NCBI GenBank assembly: GCA_027605045.1
Contig: JAQFWX010000014.1
Coordinates: 240,664 to 304,663, forward strand
Direction: 5' to 3'
Length of the DNA stretch: 64,000 nucleotides
Source of the DNA: Phallus indusiatus
Lineage: Eukaryota; Basidiomycota; Agaricomycetes; Phallales; Phallaceae
Shown here: positions 24,005 through 36,471 of the stretch, piece after piece
Layout of the letters: every line of letters begins with the position of its first letter
How positions within the stretch are numbered: position 1 is the stretch's first letter
Position numbers and translations under genes: made by a program
The notes under the pieces: model-generated
Databases searched by the model: none
What the model was told of the DNA's origin: nothing
Seen by the model: the letters and a program-made list of their open reading frames with translations, nothing else

Positions 24005-25260
24005 TGCAAGCTGAGCTTTGGGGGAGGTGGGGCTGAAACTTCTTGATATCAACTCGACATTATTTTATTTCGATATAAAACTTCAACAAAATACTTTCGT
24101 TTCCTCCTATCGCTTTTATCCATATCATAACGGGAGCCAAGGCTCAATTTTGTACTGCCTGTAATATTTAGTCATGAGAAATCCGATTAATTTTATCCCC
24201 CTGACACGCACCGGCACAGACTATGCAAGGAAGGTGCCGGAACGCGCGATTTTAGCACTCGCCTTGAGTCACGCTACACGACGTGCAGGACACGTTTTTC
24301 TTCATTATTACTCATAGCAGATTTCATTGTTTCAAAGATTGCATATATACTAAAAATCAATATCTACAATATCTCATTTCTCATTTTAATTTTTCCCCCA
24401 TTTTCCCCCCTACGAGGCCGCAACTGATGTGACGCTATGGTTGAACCTCTAGGTCTTGAAAAAGTCATATCTAAGATGCACTTGTCCTCAAAAAATGCGA
24501 TGAAATTAGAAACAAAGGATGTAGGGGATGATACCCGTGCAGTCATGCGTAGTGAAGACATTACCCTTTGTTCGAATTGCATAGCCATCAAGTTCCTTTG
24601 TGTGCTTCGCACACTTCCGTATTTCTTTGTGTTTCTTTCCTTTGTTCCCATTCCTTGTTATCCGTTTGTGTCTTACTTGGTAGTGCAGGTACTTTTTGCA
24701 TATAAATATCACGCAGTAATAAAGTAGATGTGGATTTATCTCGTCCACGATATTCACAATTTCCTCTGCGCCACTCTCCTCGTTCAGCTTACCCCCATCT
24801 TTGGAAAGGTCAACATATAAAGCCATCGCAATTCAAATTCAAGTTGAACGTGTTAGGCCGAAACATAGCCACAGTTATTTCCTTGTAAGTTCTTTCCCCC
24901 TTTTGGCTTAAACGCACTTAGGCAAATGGAGCAGTAAACAGTGTCCAAATTTATGCTAGAAGACATCTTATATTTCGAGAAAGGAAAGAACGATGTACAT
25001 AAGGCGGAATACGGATATGTGATTACTGGAGTTCGCTGGATGGGGATTTCTAGCTGAAGGTCCCAGCAAATGGTGAGACTGGAGGCTACATAATTAACAC
25101 ATCATGATCCAGGTGGGGATACCTTATGAATATTCTCACAGGGTAACCTCTCTCATAACGCCTTCGGGAACAAGTTTTGAGGATCTCTCTTTGAGATTTC
25201 GTCAACTTGTTCGGAACGTCTACTACTAATTTATGTAGATAGAAACAAGGAAGCGGATAA
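24005..25260. other. Intergenic with an MFS 3' remnant
   Basis: Apart from the scrap at 24125-24197, no gene can be supported. The frames at 24364-24826 show no domain. Confidence 0.45.
24125..24197 (-). pseudogene. Second remnant of an MFS transporter C-terminus
   Basis: The minus strand reads DKINRISHD, stop, ILQ, then after a one-base slip QYKIEPWLPL and a stop. The intact MFS gene at 30905-33463 ends EKIHRISHDEILR, QYEAEPWLPLLL. About 70 bases are recognisable and the surrounding sequence is not. It lies tail to tail with the P450 that ends at 24004. Confidence 0.6.
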
Positions 25261-26696
25261 TCATAAGATGGCCCCCTTGGGGAACAATTGTTTCCAAAGT
25301 ACCTTGGCGGATTCTTCCGATGAATCTACCGGGTATTCTGTATGGCACAATTGTTCTATGCCGACGGCTAGAGTCAACAGAAAAGATAAGGATGGGTTAG
25401 AATAACGAGTAAATGATGGGGTGTTGTATCTAACGATCAAAGATTCCACACGCGTTAATGATGGGAGAAGGGTAGGGAATATAATCATAGCAAATTGCGC
25501 CGAGTCTTCGAATTCAAAGACCGCTTTTGTTATGTGAGAGAGGTTAACCGTCTTCATTGCTGTTATGTTCCAGAAATCCAGAAAGTGAAGTTGAAGTTCG
25601 TCCTTGTGACGCAGCACGAGTGTGCTTCTGTTCGTCTGAGTGTTGTCATGTACCACACGCTTTTCTTCCAAAAAAAGTTCCACTTCTTCACCATCCGGGC
25701 CAAAGAGAAAGTGGAGGAACGTAAACGGCACCTCCGACAAAACTTGAGGCAGGGTGTTTGGTGGGCGATCGATATGAGTCACACCACGAGCAGCGAAATG
25801 CCACTCAGTATCAGAGGGAAACGTGACGTTTCCCATCATCAATTTTATAAAGTGTGTGTAATACTCCTCGACAATGAGCTCTTGTAGATCTGGCAAAACG
25901 ACGTTCCGTGTGGGTGGATGTCGGAAAATCACCGGCCGGTTTTCGCCGCTCTCCATCTGAAGGTCAAGGAACTCGAGTTTCGGGGATGAGCCCAGAATGT
26001 CAAGAATAATGTCATCCCAGTGGTTAATTGAGAACGAGTATGGTATAAACAAAGAAAGTTCAGTCAGGTTATGGAGTACTGAACTATGTCGTTCTGAATC
26101 GTAAGAGTGAAGGACCAATTGAGAATACATGCACTCGAGTTTCGGCGCGTATCCAGAGAATAGCGCGCCAGTTTTCAAAAGGGGATCCCGAGTATATTCA
26201 AAACCGTCATTGAAAAATACAAATGTTCTCAGTTGCGGGGCGGGATGTTCGATATATGACAGAACTTGACGTTGGAGAGACATGAAAACTTCATTTACGT
26301 GCCTTGGGCTGATACGGAGACAAAGTAGTTTGAATCGATGTAGATGGTTAAAAAGGGCAGAGAGCGCGCTTTGAGTACTGGTGTCATCTTTGATTTTTTC
26401 CAATCAGATTCTCTTAGTCGGATGCACACGCTCAATGCCAACGAACCAGACCGAGGTAGAAGCTCCATTATTCCTTACGGTTTTATGTTTGGGAAGGAGA
26501 TAAAAGTCCACATTACTTGATCCGCAATGAGACCATGTCGCCACGACCGACAAACATGAGACGCGTTGATGGGTGGCAATAGCAACGACTTGTATGTTTC
26601 GTGGTCCTAATCGAGAAGAATGTCGGTTGTATAGCTGTAAAGCACGATTTGCCTGAGAATATCGTAAGGTAGGCGATCAAAAAAACTTGAGGCCAT
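25261..26696 (-). pseudogene. F-box protein with leucine-rich-like C-terminus, probably damaged
   Basis: The ATG at 26696 opens a typical F-box, MASSFFDRLPYDILRQ..., then an in-frame TAG (26607-26609). The same frame continues with INASHVCRSWRHGLIADQVMW, then TAA (26475-26477), then ELLPRSGSLALSVCIRL. That is the usual order for agaricomycete F-box proteins. After a frame change the long open part (26403-25261) gives SALFNHLHRFKLLCLRIS and about 340 more residues of the variable leucine-rich-like region. This long frame has no ATG at its start. Unusual splicing could rescue it: a GTAAGG donor sits exactly at the TAA. A decayed gene is the simpler reading. Confidence 0.55.
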
Positions 26697-27296
26697 TGAC
26701 ATGATGTGCGATGGGAGGGATGAGGTTGAAAGTAAACTATGAATGTTCTCTGTTCGTTAAGCTCGCCATATATAGTGTTTATCTGACTTACGGATGCTCT
26801 TAGACTCCATGTCCAAAGAACTTATAAAAAGGACCGGTCGTTTAACGTTTAATGACCAATTTGCCAGTGTTTGGACCTAAGGGCTTTGGACACTATGTGC
26901 ACCGAAATTGCCGCAAAATCTTTGATGGTTTGTAAAGGTATTCAAAACCAGTCAAGGTGTTTATATTGCAACTCAACGGTCCGAAACGTAGAACTAGTGA
27001 CTTACCGCGGTATATGTTAACCTAACGCGGCAAAATTCAAAATCAACCTCACAGTGACACAGTCAAGGGAGTGCCACATTGCGTATTCTTTTGGCAACTG
27101 ACACATCGATTCACTCAGCAAACAGGTGTAACTCGTGGTATTCAATTTTGCCGAAACGTTTCAGAAAAAACACAGTCTGAAGTTATCGGTTTGTCATGTG
27201 AGAAGAATATCGATCAGTTTTGTGGCGACACTTGTAGAATCTCCGGGACCAAATAAAAAAAAATCACCATTCGAAATCGCAGTTCGTGCTACGATT
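26697..27296. other. Upstream region of module copy B
   Basis: This spacer is between the divergent F-box remnant and the second ankyrin-vWA gene. From about 27080 it resembles the region upstream of copy A, including a short reading VIGLSCEKN (27182 on) that ends at a stop at 27254-27256. Confidence 0.45.
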
Positions 27297-28859
27297 ATGA
27301 GTATCTATGAAGATGCATTCAAAGGCGTTCTTTATGATGTCGGGGGCTACACAGTCACTCAACTCAACGACATCGGAACCATATCAGATGACAACGGCGA
27401 ACCTCTCAAGGTAACACCTCTTGCCGCTGCTTGCTATGGAGGCCAGCCAAACGTCGTCAAACTACTACTCGACAATGGTGCCCTTCCCGATAAGGACGTC
27501 GATAAACAGACCCCTTTTTCTTTCACGATTTCCAGGCCTAGCGGTGTATCGTCCAAAACACAATCCACGATCATAGTTGAACTCCTCAAGGGGAAGGCCA
27601 ACATCAATTTGGTTTGTGACGAGATGGGGAACACGCCTCTTATGGCTGCGATTATGTATTCGCCTCACGATAGGATCGTCCGCGAGCTTGTAGCGAACGG
27701 TGCTGTTATAGACAAAGCGACGAAAGATCTGGCGAGGCAGACCGGCCGCGAGAACCTTTTGGATAAGGAGTCGGACACAGGGGCGATGTCCAAACAGCAA
27801 GTCGTGGATCTAGTAGTGGGTCTTGTGCAGGTGGTCATCGCATACGCGAACGATCTCACTGCAATCGACGTGCTCGGAGGTGTCGTGAAGCAAGTTTACG
27901 ACATGAGTGGGATCAAAAAATCGGATATAATAAAGGTATATTATCCCATTTTCAAGTACGCTGATTTTTGATACGCGTTTAAGGTTATCCCCAAACCGCC
28001 GACCATAGACCAGTTGACGTCGTCAGTGGCGGATTATGCTAAGCAGAAGAATCTCTCCGCATTTTTCCCAAAAGAAGATAACAGATTTTTCGAGGAATTG
28101 GCAAAGAGGGCCGTAGCGCTGAGTAAAGATCCATCCACAGACCTTGGCAAACCCGAGAACATTGGACGATTGACGGTGCTTTCATTATACGAGCCGGTGC
28201 TATATCTTGACGATAGTGGATCTATGAAAAGAACAGATCCTGGGAAATCTCAAACCCGATTTCAGCTCTTGGGAGAACTTGTGAGACGAATAGCAAGCAT
28301 TGCGACCAAGATTGTTCCCGATGAACTTGCAGGCGTCGAATTGCGTTTCATCAATTCAGCCTATGCGGACAGGCATGACGCGGAGGGGATAGACAAAGCC
28401 GTGAAGAGGATTTATCCGAGGGGAAGCACACAAATCGGTATCAAGCTCCGAGAGAAAGTTCTCAAACCGATAGTTTACGACGTTGTCGCAAAAAAATCGC
28501 CCGCGAATCCTATTCCGCTGAAACGGCCGGTCCTCGTATGCATCATCACAGATGGTGCACCCGAGAATGAGGACGCCCGTGAACTGCAGGATGAAATTCT
28601 ACGATGCAGAGACATTCTTAGAGTTGCAGGTTATGAAGACGATGCGGTAATGTTCTGTGTCAGCCAGATTGGCCAGGCCGAGGAAGCAGTTCAGTTTATG
28701 AACGATTTACAAAGCGATGCAAGGCTTGGGCCAACTACGCATTGCAGTAGCGACCGTCTTGACGACATGTTCCAAGACCTGAATTCAAACGAAAAGGGGC
28801 TGGAGGTGTGGTTGCTAAAGTTATTAACGAGAACATTCTTCCAAAGGGATGCAGAATGA
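27297..28859 (+). CDS. Ankyrin-repeat / von Willebrand A domain protein, copy B
   Basis: Two exons (27297-27935, 27984-28859) give 504 residues, against 501 in copy A; the 3' exons are exactly the same length. Ankyrin-like repeats (TPLAAACYGGQPNVVKLLL, NTPLMAAIMYSPHDRIVREL) are followed by the vWA domain with DDSGSM, the STQIGIKL loop (Ser in place of the Gly-Gly-Thr start in copy A) and ITDGAPEN. All metal-site positions are kept apart from ordinary substitutions. The frame is intact and most differences look like silent or conservative codon changes. This suggests both copies are, or were until recently, under selection. Cellular role unknown; probably cytoplasmic and working with the neighbouring companion protein. 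Confidence 0.8.
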
Positions 28860-29365
28860 TGTTATTGACGAAGGAATGAATACAGTTGTAACTCATGTAA
28901 TGGGCGCTTAACGGAATCAAATTAATTGTCGGGCGTGACGAGTGACTAGTGACTAGCTAGTCACTCGTTTTTACCGTGACGCACATAGAACCCAGCATGT
29001 TCAGAGGAGGCAACTTACAAGATATCGATCCCATCTTGAAAATCACATATCATGCTAATTTTATTTCTTTTTTTTATTTATTTTTTCTCTCATAGAAAAA
29101 TCTAAACCGTTTTCGGGTGCAACCTCTCAATCATCCGAGATCACATTTGACATTTGGCAATTGGCACACAGTGCCACACACGACACGCTTACAGGGAACT
29201 TTGACATTATGTCGAACCGCGTGGACAAACACTTCAGGTCTTTTCACAGGAATAGTTGACGGGAAAAAATTATCTGTTTTTTATTTTAGCTTAAAAACGA
29301 CTGAACACCCCATATCAGTCACCTATACTTGCCCAACACCTCCTAGTGGATAACTAACTACTAAC
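28860..29365. other. Spacer between module genes, copy B
   Basis: It contains a short palindromic run near 28940-28965 (GTGACTAGTGACTAGCTAGT). It also holds the stretch before 29366 that resembles the copy A spacer. No gene is seen. Confidence 0.45.
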
Positions 29366-30862
29366 ATGTCGTTCAAGATACTCGCTGAGATGCAAATTTC
29401 CCGTGTCTGCGGTCACTCGGACACCACGGTATCGTGGTTCAAGTCAAAGAAAATGAAAGCGATAGGTCCTTTTGCGCTTCAACTGGAAACGAAATCCCCA
29501 GAGGCAGTCAAAAGCGGTGATCCTACTTTCTGGTTTGAGATCTCGGTATTTGATGACAGGGGAGACCGTCCTGTGAAGACGTGGTTTAGCCATATGAACG
29601 AGTCTGTATCCACATTCCGAACTGACGTTTGGCACTTCGGTCCCATTTTCTACCCAGACCATGAGCTTATCCAGAAATTGGAGGTGCGATTATCCGATCT
29701 TTGTGTATTTTATACCGCTAATGGTATATAGGTTGGAGATGTTATCGGGGTGGAGATCGGTTCAACATCTAGACGCCAATGGTCCGTCCAAGTTGAGGGT
29801 AGACTTGTTGTGAAACCATTAGCCAGTTTGCTTCCTTTAAGTACGGTTTCACGCACTACGAGTTTTAGACCACATGCCAATTTAGACTTATTTATTCAGC
29901 TGAACACCTAACGTGGAGCCTGAGAGATAGTTCGGAAGAGGGCTTGTATACTATCTCGACCAACGATGAATGTGTAACCACTGCTTACGGGAACAGGCCC
30001 ATCACCAACGTATGGTTCAAAACCCCAGTTAGTGGCACTTCAGTTATATATTAAGGTTGAATTATCACTTACGTCGGGTATACCGAATAAAAAACAAGCC
30101 TCTCCCTGCAGACGTTGTTTCTCGTTTGAACAATATCAAACTATTCACAAATGCACATCACCAAGGCCATATTACTGATAGAAACCAAGGTATTTGGTCC
30201 TGGTTTGACCTTGCAGCTTTTGAAGGCAAGGATGAGGATGAGGACGAGGATGAGAACCCTTTGCGCGACCGTAATGGCCCTGTAGTCTCAGTGAGCCATA
30301 CCATAGCAGAGAACGCGAAGCACAATCAACGGCAAGAAGGAAAGCTTTTCAGCCGCGAAGATGATTTTGTTTCGCGCCTCAAAGCAAGTATTTTCGTCTT
30401 GCACAATTTTACTTTTGCTTGCTAACCAGTGTCTCCGAGCAGGCTGGGAATGTCATTGGTGCGCGAGTTTGTGCTCAGTACCCTGGCTGGGAAAACCACG
30501 CAGCATACGGAAGATTGCTCATTAGCCTTTCCGGCAAGTTTTATTTTATGTCGATTACAAGCGAATGTACAATCTCAATTGCGATGTCTCTATCAGAAAG
30601 GAAGGTACCACCCAATCAAGCGAAACTGCAAGACTTTACGTTACAACTGCTTTCGATGGTCATGTCCTACGATAAGGAAATTCTCAAGGGTATATTGAAA
30701 GAGCTTGAAGTAGGCATACTCTCTAAGGTAAAAGAATATTTTCTTTTTCCAAATATCTATAATGATCCTCTCTCCAATTTAAAAGCGAAACGACAACTGA
30801 ATAAATGCACCTGCTATCGCTGTTCTCGAAGGCGTGAGCGCGATGAATATGATTCAAATTAA
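29366..30862 (+). CDS. Beta-sandwich-like companion protein, copy B
   Basis: Same plan as copy A. Exons are 29366-29683, 29732-29840, 29900-30027, 30099-30383 and 30443 onward. Exons 2 and 3 have exactly the same lengths as in copy A (109 and 128 bases). Without splicing the frame would stop at ACC TAA near 29910, so the 59-base intron 29841-29899 is needed. The first domain has FWFEISVFDDR and FGPIFYPDHELIQ. The second has WSWFDLAAFEGKD, LFSREDDFVSRLK and NVIGARVCAQYPGWENH. The fourth intron begins with GC (GCAAGT at 30384), where copy A has GT. The tail differs from copy A after ELEVGILSK. It converges with the MFS gene that ends at 30905. Confidence 0.7.
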
Positions 30863-30904
30863 ATAAATACAAAATAATAACTATTTTGAGATAACAATGA
30901 GTGA

Positions 30905-33463
30905 TCATAATAACAACGGGAGCCAAGGCTCGGCCTCGTACTGTCGCAAAATTTCGTCGTGCGAAATTCGATGAATTTTCTCGGCATGAGTTGGCTGTTT
31001 CGTCGGAAGTTTCTCTCTTTTGACTATTAAAGCTGAAAGCCCTCCCACAGTATTCACAACGATCCCACACAGAAAGCTTCGTTTGACGGCGGTGAGATAA
31101 GCATTTACTAGGGGCAAGCGAAGGTCTTCAGGCAGAGCTAGCACTGCATCAATGTTTTCCAGGACTAGGGCGTGAAGAGAGGGCGAGAGATCGAGGTGCA
31201 GTTTTTGGACCTCTCTACGAAGGACCCCTGAGAAAAGGGTCCCCAAAACTCTGATGAAATGGTCATTTTGAAGGATAGAGGAAGACTGGTTGCGAATCTT
31301 ACGCTGTGCCAATAGCGCTAAATATTATGCCTCCGAACGAGACCAAAGAAGTAGCTTGTGGAACAAGGTCCTCTTGATCAACGTATTCCGCTTGGGCCAC
31401 GACAATCTTGATATATATTGATATTACTTGTAATGAAACAGACGTATGGCAATGAATGAAAACTTACACAGTTCTGAACGGTTGCACCTAACCCGAATCC
31501 GATGAGGATTTGAAACCCGGCCAGACTACCGAGGCTGGTATTGACCGTTATAATCGCGAGAAAAGCAAATGCGATTGTCCCCAAAAGGGGCGGGAAGAAC
31601 AGCCAGGCCCATACCTGGCGCGTTAACTGAAAGTTCTTATTATAGAATGCTTCCACTCAATAGACGTAACGCACTGCCACGGATACACCACTGATCGCAC
31701 CGCCTGAAATATGTTAATACAATGCTGCTATCTTGGCTCAATATAAATAAAAGCCTATTTACCGACAATGCCTGCCCTGAAAACCAAAAAAAAAAACACA
31801 TCAACAGTCAGAGGTATGAAGTCATCGTGTATACTCACCCTATAAAAGGTAGGATTTCTATGCTAGATCTGATTACAGAATGACCGCGGAGTTGATACAC
31901 GATAGGCTAGTAGACTTGCATTGGCGTTTATCTTCAGAAAAAAAAAGAACAACTTTCAAACCATGTAAAACTATTAATAGTCAGTTTCTTGAAAGTCAAA
32001 GGGTAGGGTATGTTCCTACCGACAACAAAACAAGAGTCCAATGCAAGCATGCCTATTTGAAAATACGAGACACTCAATATCTAACAAATTGGACATTTGG
32101 TAGCTCTTACCGCGGTTAAAAAGCTTCCAACAATGTTTCGCCGTCTGAACATCATAGTCGGCAGAATAGCTTCCGACCCCTTGCGCACCTCCCATAAAAT
32201 AAAAAAACACCAGACAACGCCGCCCTGTTCAAGGGTTATTACGAAGGCAGAAGATCGTAGAAAATTGTGTGGAACTCACAAATATTATGGTCAATATGAC
32301 TGCCGGGTCATTCCAAGGTCGAATGTTTCCACCCAGCTGTAGACCGACCAAGAATAAACATACTCCAATAATATTCAGTGCTGCTCCAACCCAGTCCAGC
32401 TGCAACCACGTATGCAGAGCTGATTTTTTATGTACTGTGAGGCTGGGTAAGTTTGGGACATAGATTACCAACAAAATAATCCCCAGTCCCCCGATCTCAA
32501 AGTATCTAAGTGATTATTTCGGACAGATTTTTATATCACTTACAGGAATGTTGATATCTGTAACACAGCTTCAGTTCGAAACATGTGTTAAAAGAAGGAA
32601 AAGGAACAATTCCTCACAAAAGCACCATCTTCGTGAACATAGTTTAAGATATTGTGATTTTCTGCTAATATGACTGAGGACTAACGCACCTCCAACTGAC
32701 ACGTTCTAAAATTCGTTAGAAAGTTGAAAGGATGAACGAGGAAAGTCCTACCAGTAAATAGACCCCCCACTATTGGACCAATTATCGAGCAAAATCCATA
32801 AGCAGATGCAACCAAGCCTATGAGGATAGGTCTTATGGTAATATCGCTGATCTAGGTATGCATTTAAAGTTAGAATCGTTTATCAATAAACAGAGGTGAG
32901 GATATTACCCGACCAATGATGGAGAGTATGGATAACCAAACTCCTGCGGCTCCAAGCCCTGCTACCGCCCTCCCGGCAATAAGAACCTCGACAGAAGGCG
33001 AAGCAGCGCACACTAAACTCCCAATCACAAATAAACTGGTTGAGACAAGTAGAAAGGCTTTGGGGGGTGCGACGTTGAGAAATTTCCCGCAAATTAACAT
33101 AAAACATGACTTCATATAATTGCAGATTAGCTTGATGTTTCGTTTGCCTGTTGGGGGTTTGTTTACCTGGACGATGAAGAAAACACTGGTTATCCAGGCA
33201 ATATCCGACACTGCATTGAAGCGGGACGTTATGGTGACAAGGGCAGTTGCAAGGACAGTTTGGTCAAGACCCGATAGTGAGACTAGAAACGTGAATGATC
33301 TACGAAAGTCTGGCTATTAGAGGTGAATGGCGAGAGGATTAAGAAAATCATCATACGTCATTACGATGATCAATCGGAAACCACTCAACAACTCGTCGGG
33401 GCCTTCTTTGACTGAGGATATCGTTAAAAAAGACTGAGATGCGGAACTTTCTTGAGCATCCAT
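30905..33463 (-). CDS. MFS multidrug/toxin efflux transporter (DHA2, 14-helix type)
   Basis: The ATG at 33463 opens MDAQESSASQSFLTISS. The next exons give LDQTVLATALVTI (the DHA2 motif near the first helix), SDIAWITSVFFIVQ, GKFLNVAPPKAFLL, VLIAGRAVAGLGAAGVW (motif C region), WLQLDWVGAALNIIGVCLFL and IGFGLGATVQN. The end is QATSLVSFGGIIFSAIGTA and a C-terminal tail to 30905. This is the layout of fungal 14-helix drug and mycotoxin exporters. The 31700-32100 stretch, expected to hold two or three helices, is hard to splice by eye and could be damaged. The neighbours (P450s) make a secondary-metabolite or detoxification role plausible, not shown. Confidence 0.72.
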
Positions 33464-34224
33464 GTTGAATCAGAAGGTCTGAGAAAAAAGAAAAAATAAA
33501 AAAACAAAAAAATAAGACTGAGACTCGGATGGCGGGTGTCGAAGAGGATGATAAAGGTATTAAAGTGGATTGAATTTCATTGAGGTTTGAATATTTCATG
33601 TTGTCTTTGGTTTTAATACGTTGCGATGATACATACATAAGGGCATAGGGAGGGTCGACCGGCCGGCGTGCAGCATTTCCGGCTGAGTTGGCGCAGTGTT
33701 TATATCAGCAGTCCGTCGTTAAGTCGCATGAACCGAAGTTGTCAGACTTGATAGTGATTCCATGACCGTAGATGACCGTTCGCCTGAGTTATGGAGTATA
33801 CGGTTTATGGTCATCCGGAGGACAAAGTCAACAGCTATTAACGCGATTCCACTCGATTTTTCATGGCCGCTCAAACATCTTCAAACATGTGCCGATAGCT
33901 GGGTTTTTCTATAAAAACATTGCTCACCGCTCACCAGCGACCCTGTCACGTAGCTGCTGATTATAATGATTGCATCAACCCTATTGAGTCCGGTGAGTCC
34001 GTTTTCCGTTTGCTGCAGTTCAATTCGTTTTTTATTATAAGATTCACACTGATTCACATCGATCACAAGGCAATGTGGCAATATCCGGGTATTCCCGATG
34101 CCCGCGGCTGTACTCATTTAGTCATAGATAATTATACATCCTCAAAACACATCCACTCAATTATCAGCTGAAGTGATGTTACATTAATTTTAGCAACGAA
34201 GTTGAGGAATACTCAGATTGACGA
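33464..34224. other. Intergenic between MFS and P450 genes
   Basis: This stretch is upstream of the MFS gene and downstream of the P450, both on the minus strand. No coding sequence is seen. Confidence 0.4.
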
Positions 34225-36471
34225 TCAGCCTAGGATTTGAATATTTCTTAGCTTCGCACCAATCATCAGGGGACTTTGGAAGCTCGAGGTCCTCGTATTT
34301 CGCAAGCCATCTTCAAACTTTGACACGTCGAAGATTTCCGAAGAGAATTCAGGAATCCACATGTCTAAGGAAAGAACAAGCTTTGCTATGACGAAGCGAA
34401 GCTCTTGGTACGCAAATGATTTCGCCACACAGGCATGCGCGCCTGTATTATTAATATTAGTGAATACAGGATCCAAGAATATTATATAGAGAAGAGAAGA
34501 CGTGCCAAATGAAAAGGAGGCGAGAGCGGATTTGACAGTCTTATATCCCGTGCCTCGGTCATCAGTACACCACCTTTCCGGGATAAATTCCTGGAATAGT
34601 GCGTTTCAGTAAGAGTCTTCACTGCGCCGCAGTACGTACTAGTGGGCTGGGAGAGAAGTTTTGTTCATCTATCTGTTGGGAATAAGCCGCGCTAGCAACA
34701 ATTGTTCCTCCTGGGACAAACCGGTCAGCGATATTTGCACCCCCAGGTGGAACAACACGCGGAAGATAGAATGGCGAGCCTAAACGTAAAGCTTCATTGA
34801 TAACCCCGTTTAATATCGGTAATTCCGCAATAACATGCATGTTAATGTCTAGATCTTTGGCGTCGGGAATAACGGCGTGGAGTTCCTCGTATAGCAGATC
34901 ATAGTACCTCGTCTTTTTACAAGATTGTAAAGGATGCCGAGACAGAAGGTAGAAGAAGGCGAGACTAAGTATGATGGCCGTGTTATCCGAGCCTTAAATT
35001 AATGAAATTGGCATTACAGATAGTCTAAGGCAAAATGAGCGCGAAGGAATCACGGAACATACCTCCTTGAATCGCAACAACCGCGTCAAGATCGAGGTCC
35101 GCCTGAGGAAGGTACTGGCCTGTCGAAGGATCCCCTGACAGCTATGCATATACAATTAATTAAACGAAGGAGAAAGATGCTTATCAATGAAAAGAAAAAT
35201 GTACCAAATATGATGATAAATCTGACATATCAATCTTTTGTTTTAGGCTTTGTCGCTGCCGCATCATAGCCGCAGCACGACGGCGAATCAAATGCATTGA
35301 GCTGCCAAAAGGGAGGTGCCAAATTATGTCCATGAGCCATGGGACTTGACCGAAGCTGGGTAAGATATCATCAATAAGTTTCCGGATCTTCAGATGCCCC
35401 ACTGACCTGTCTAACACAGTGGCGGCTATCTTGAGGCCATGTAGCAAACCTTCCGGATCGCCGTCTCTCATGAGTTCCTAAGTACGTACGTAAAATGAAA
35501 TTAACGCGGAAGGAGGTATAGGCAATAATTTACCAAATTCGTAACGCCTCCAAATACTATCTCCCCTGTGCGTGTTATATACATTAGGCAGGTGCCAGCG
35601 GTTCGCCTTGAGACTAACCATGAAATCATAAGACCAATGAGAAATACATTCCGATAGGTCCACAAATCCAGACGTGTCCTTTCGATTCCTTATGCACTGG
35701 ATTAACTGCCGTGTCCTGTTATCTAATGATGGAATGAACTGTAAAACACTAGTATGTCATGGACTAGTAATCAAAAGCGAGATCTCAAAGTAAAGTAGCC
35801 TACTTTGATCCTGTAAAAGCGGCTTGCCATATACGTTTGCGCATGCTATGAACGAGCCTCGATTTTTGTTTGAAAAACATGGAAACAGCATCCAGATGAC
35901 CTGGGGTAACATAAGCATCGCTTTTTTCCATGCCAGAGCCGTAGATGGCCTGCAAGCCTTCTGACGAGTTAATGGATAAAACGTCCGGTCCTGCGATTTT
36001 TGGTTAAAATAGAAAAGGAAATTGCCGGAAGGACATGTACGTACCAATTCTAACATACTGCCCATATTTATTATGTAGTTCATGAAGTATGATGTGTCGT
36101 TTGCCTTTTGAAGAGATATAAGCCAGCTTTAGACTGCTTATACGCCACCAAAAGGGGCCTGGAAAGTTGGCCAAGGGATGAAATGGTGAAACACGATACA
36201 ACAAGGTGGTTGAGAGAGCGGAAGTTGTGTAAATGGACCAGTATAGAATAATACGCAAAGGATGATAATAAGCAAAGATTGAATTCAGGAAACAGAATGA
36301 AGCGAAAGAAACGAAGTAGAGTAGGACAGCGTAATCTCCTCTTATCGGTTGACGGTTCAGGGTAAACCATGTAATCTGAAGACGAAAGATCAACAGAAAC
36401 CTAGCGAGGAATGCCTGAATACAACTCACTATGCCAAGGAGAATGCTTATAGCTTCACTGTACAAGTTCAT
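34225..36471 (-). CDS. Cytochrome P450 monooxygenase
   Basis: An N-terminal region with several hydrophobic segments leads to RVSPFHPLANFPGPFWWRIS and the splice YGQYVRIG to PDVLSINSSEGLQAIYG. Later exons give the I-helix AVVAIQGGSDNTAI, the K-helix VINEALRLGSPFYLPRV, and the FIPERW motif reached by splicing at about 34567-34625. The haem loop is FSFGAHACVAKSFAYQELR. Cys is present; Gly, usual two residues later, is Ala. To form FSFG-AHAC the intron 34443-34505 must begin GCACGT, a GC-AG splice. The start is either the ATG at 36471 or the one at 36492. The frame is otherwise intact. Substrate unknown. It is in tandem with the MFS exporter. Confidence 0.82.

Larger units (their letters stand above)
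27080..30985 (+). repeat. Segmental duplication, copy B
   Basis: This is the second copy of the block at 16960-21022, in the same orientation. It contains the ankyrin-vWA gene, the companion gene and the intact 3' end of the neighbouring MFS gene. Confidence 0.8.

Noticed and set aside
25495..25887. Plus-strand open frame of 130 codons
   Set aside because: It is antisense to the long F-box C-terminal frame and has no features of its own.
29840..29915. Apparent frameshift in companion gene copy B
   Set aside because: An intron (29841-29899) restores the frame and gives exon lengths identical to copy A.
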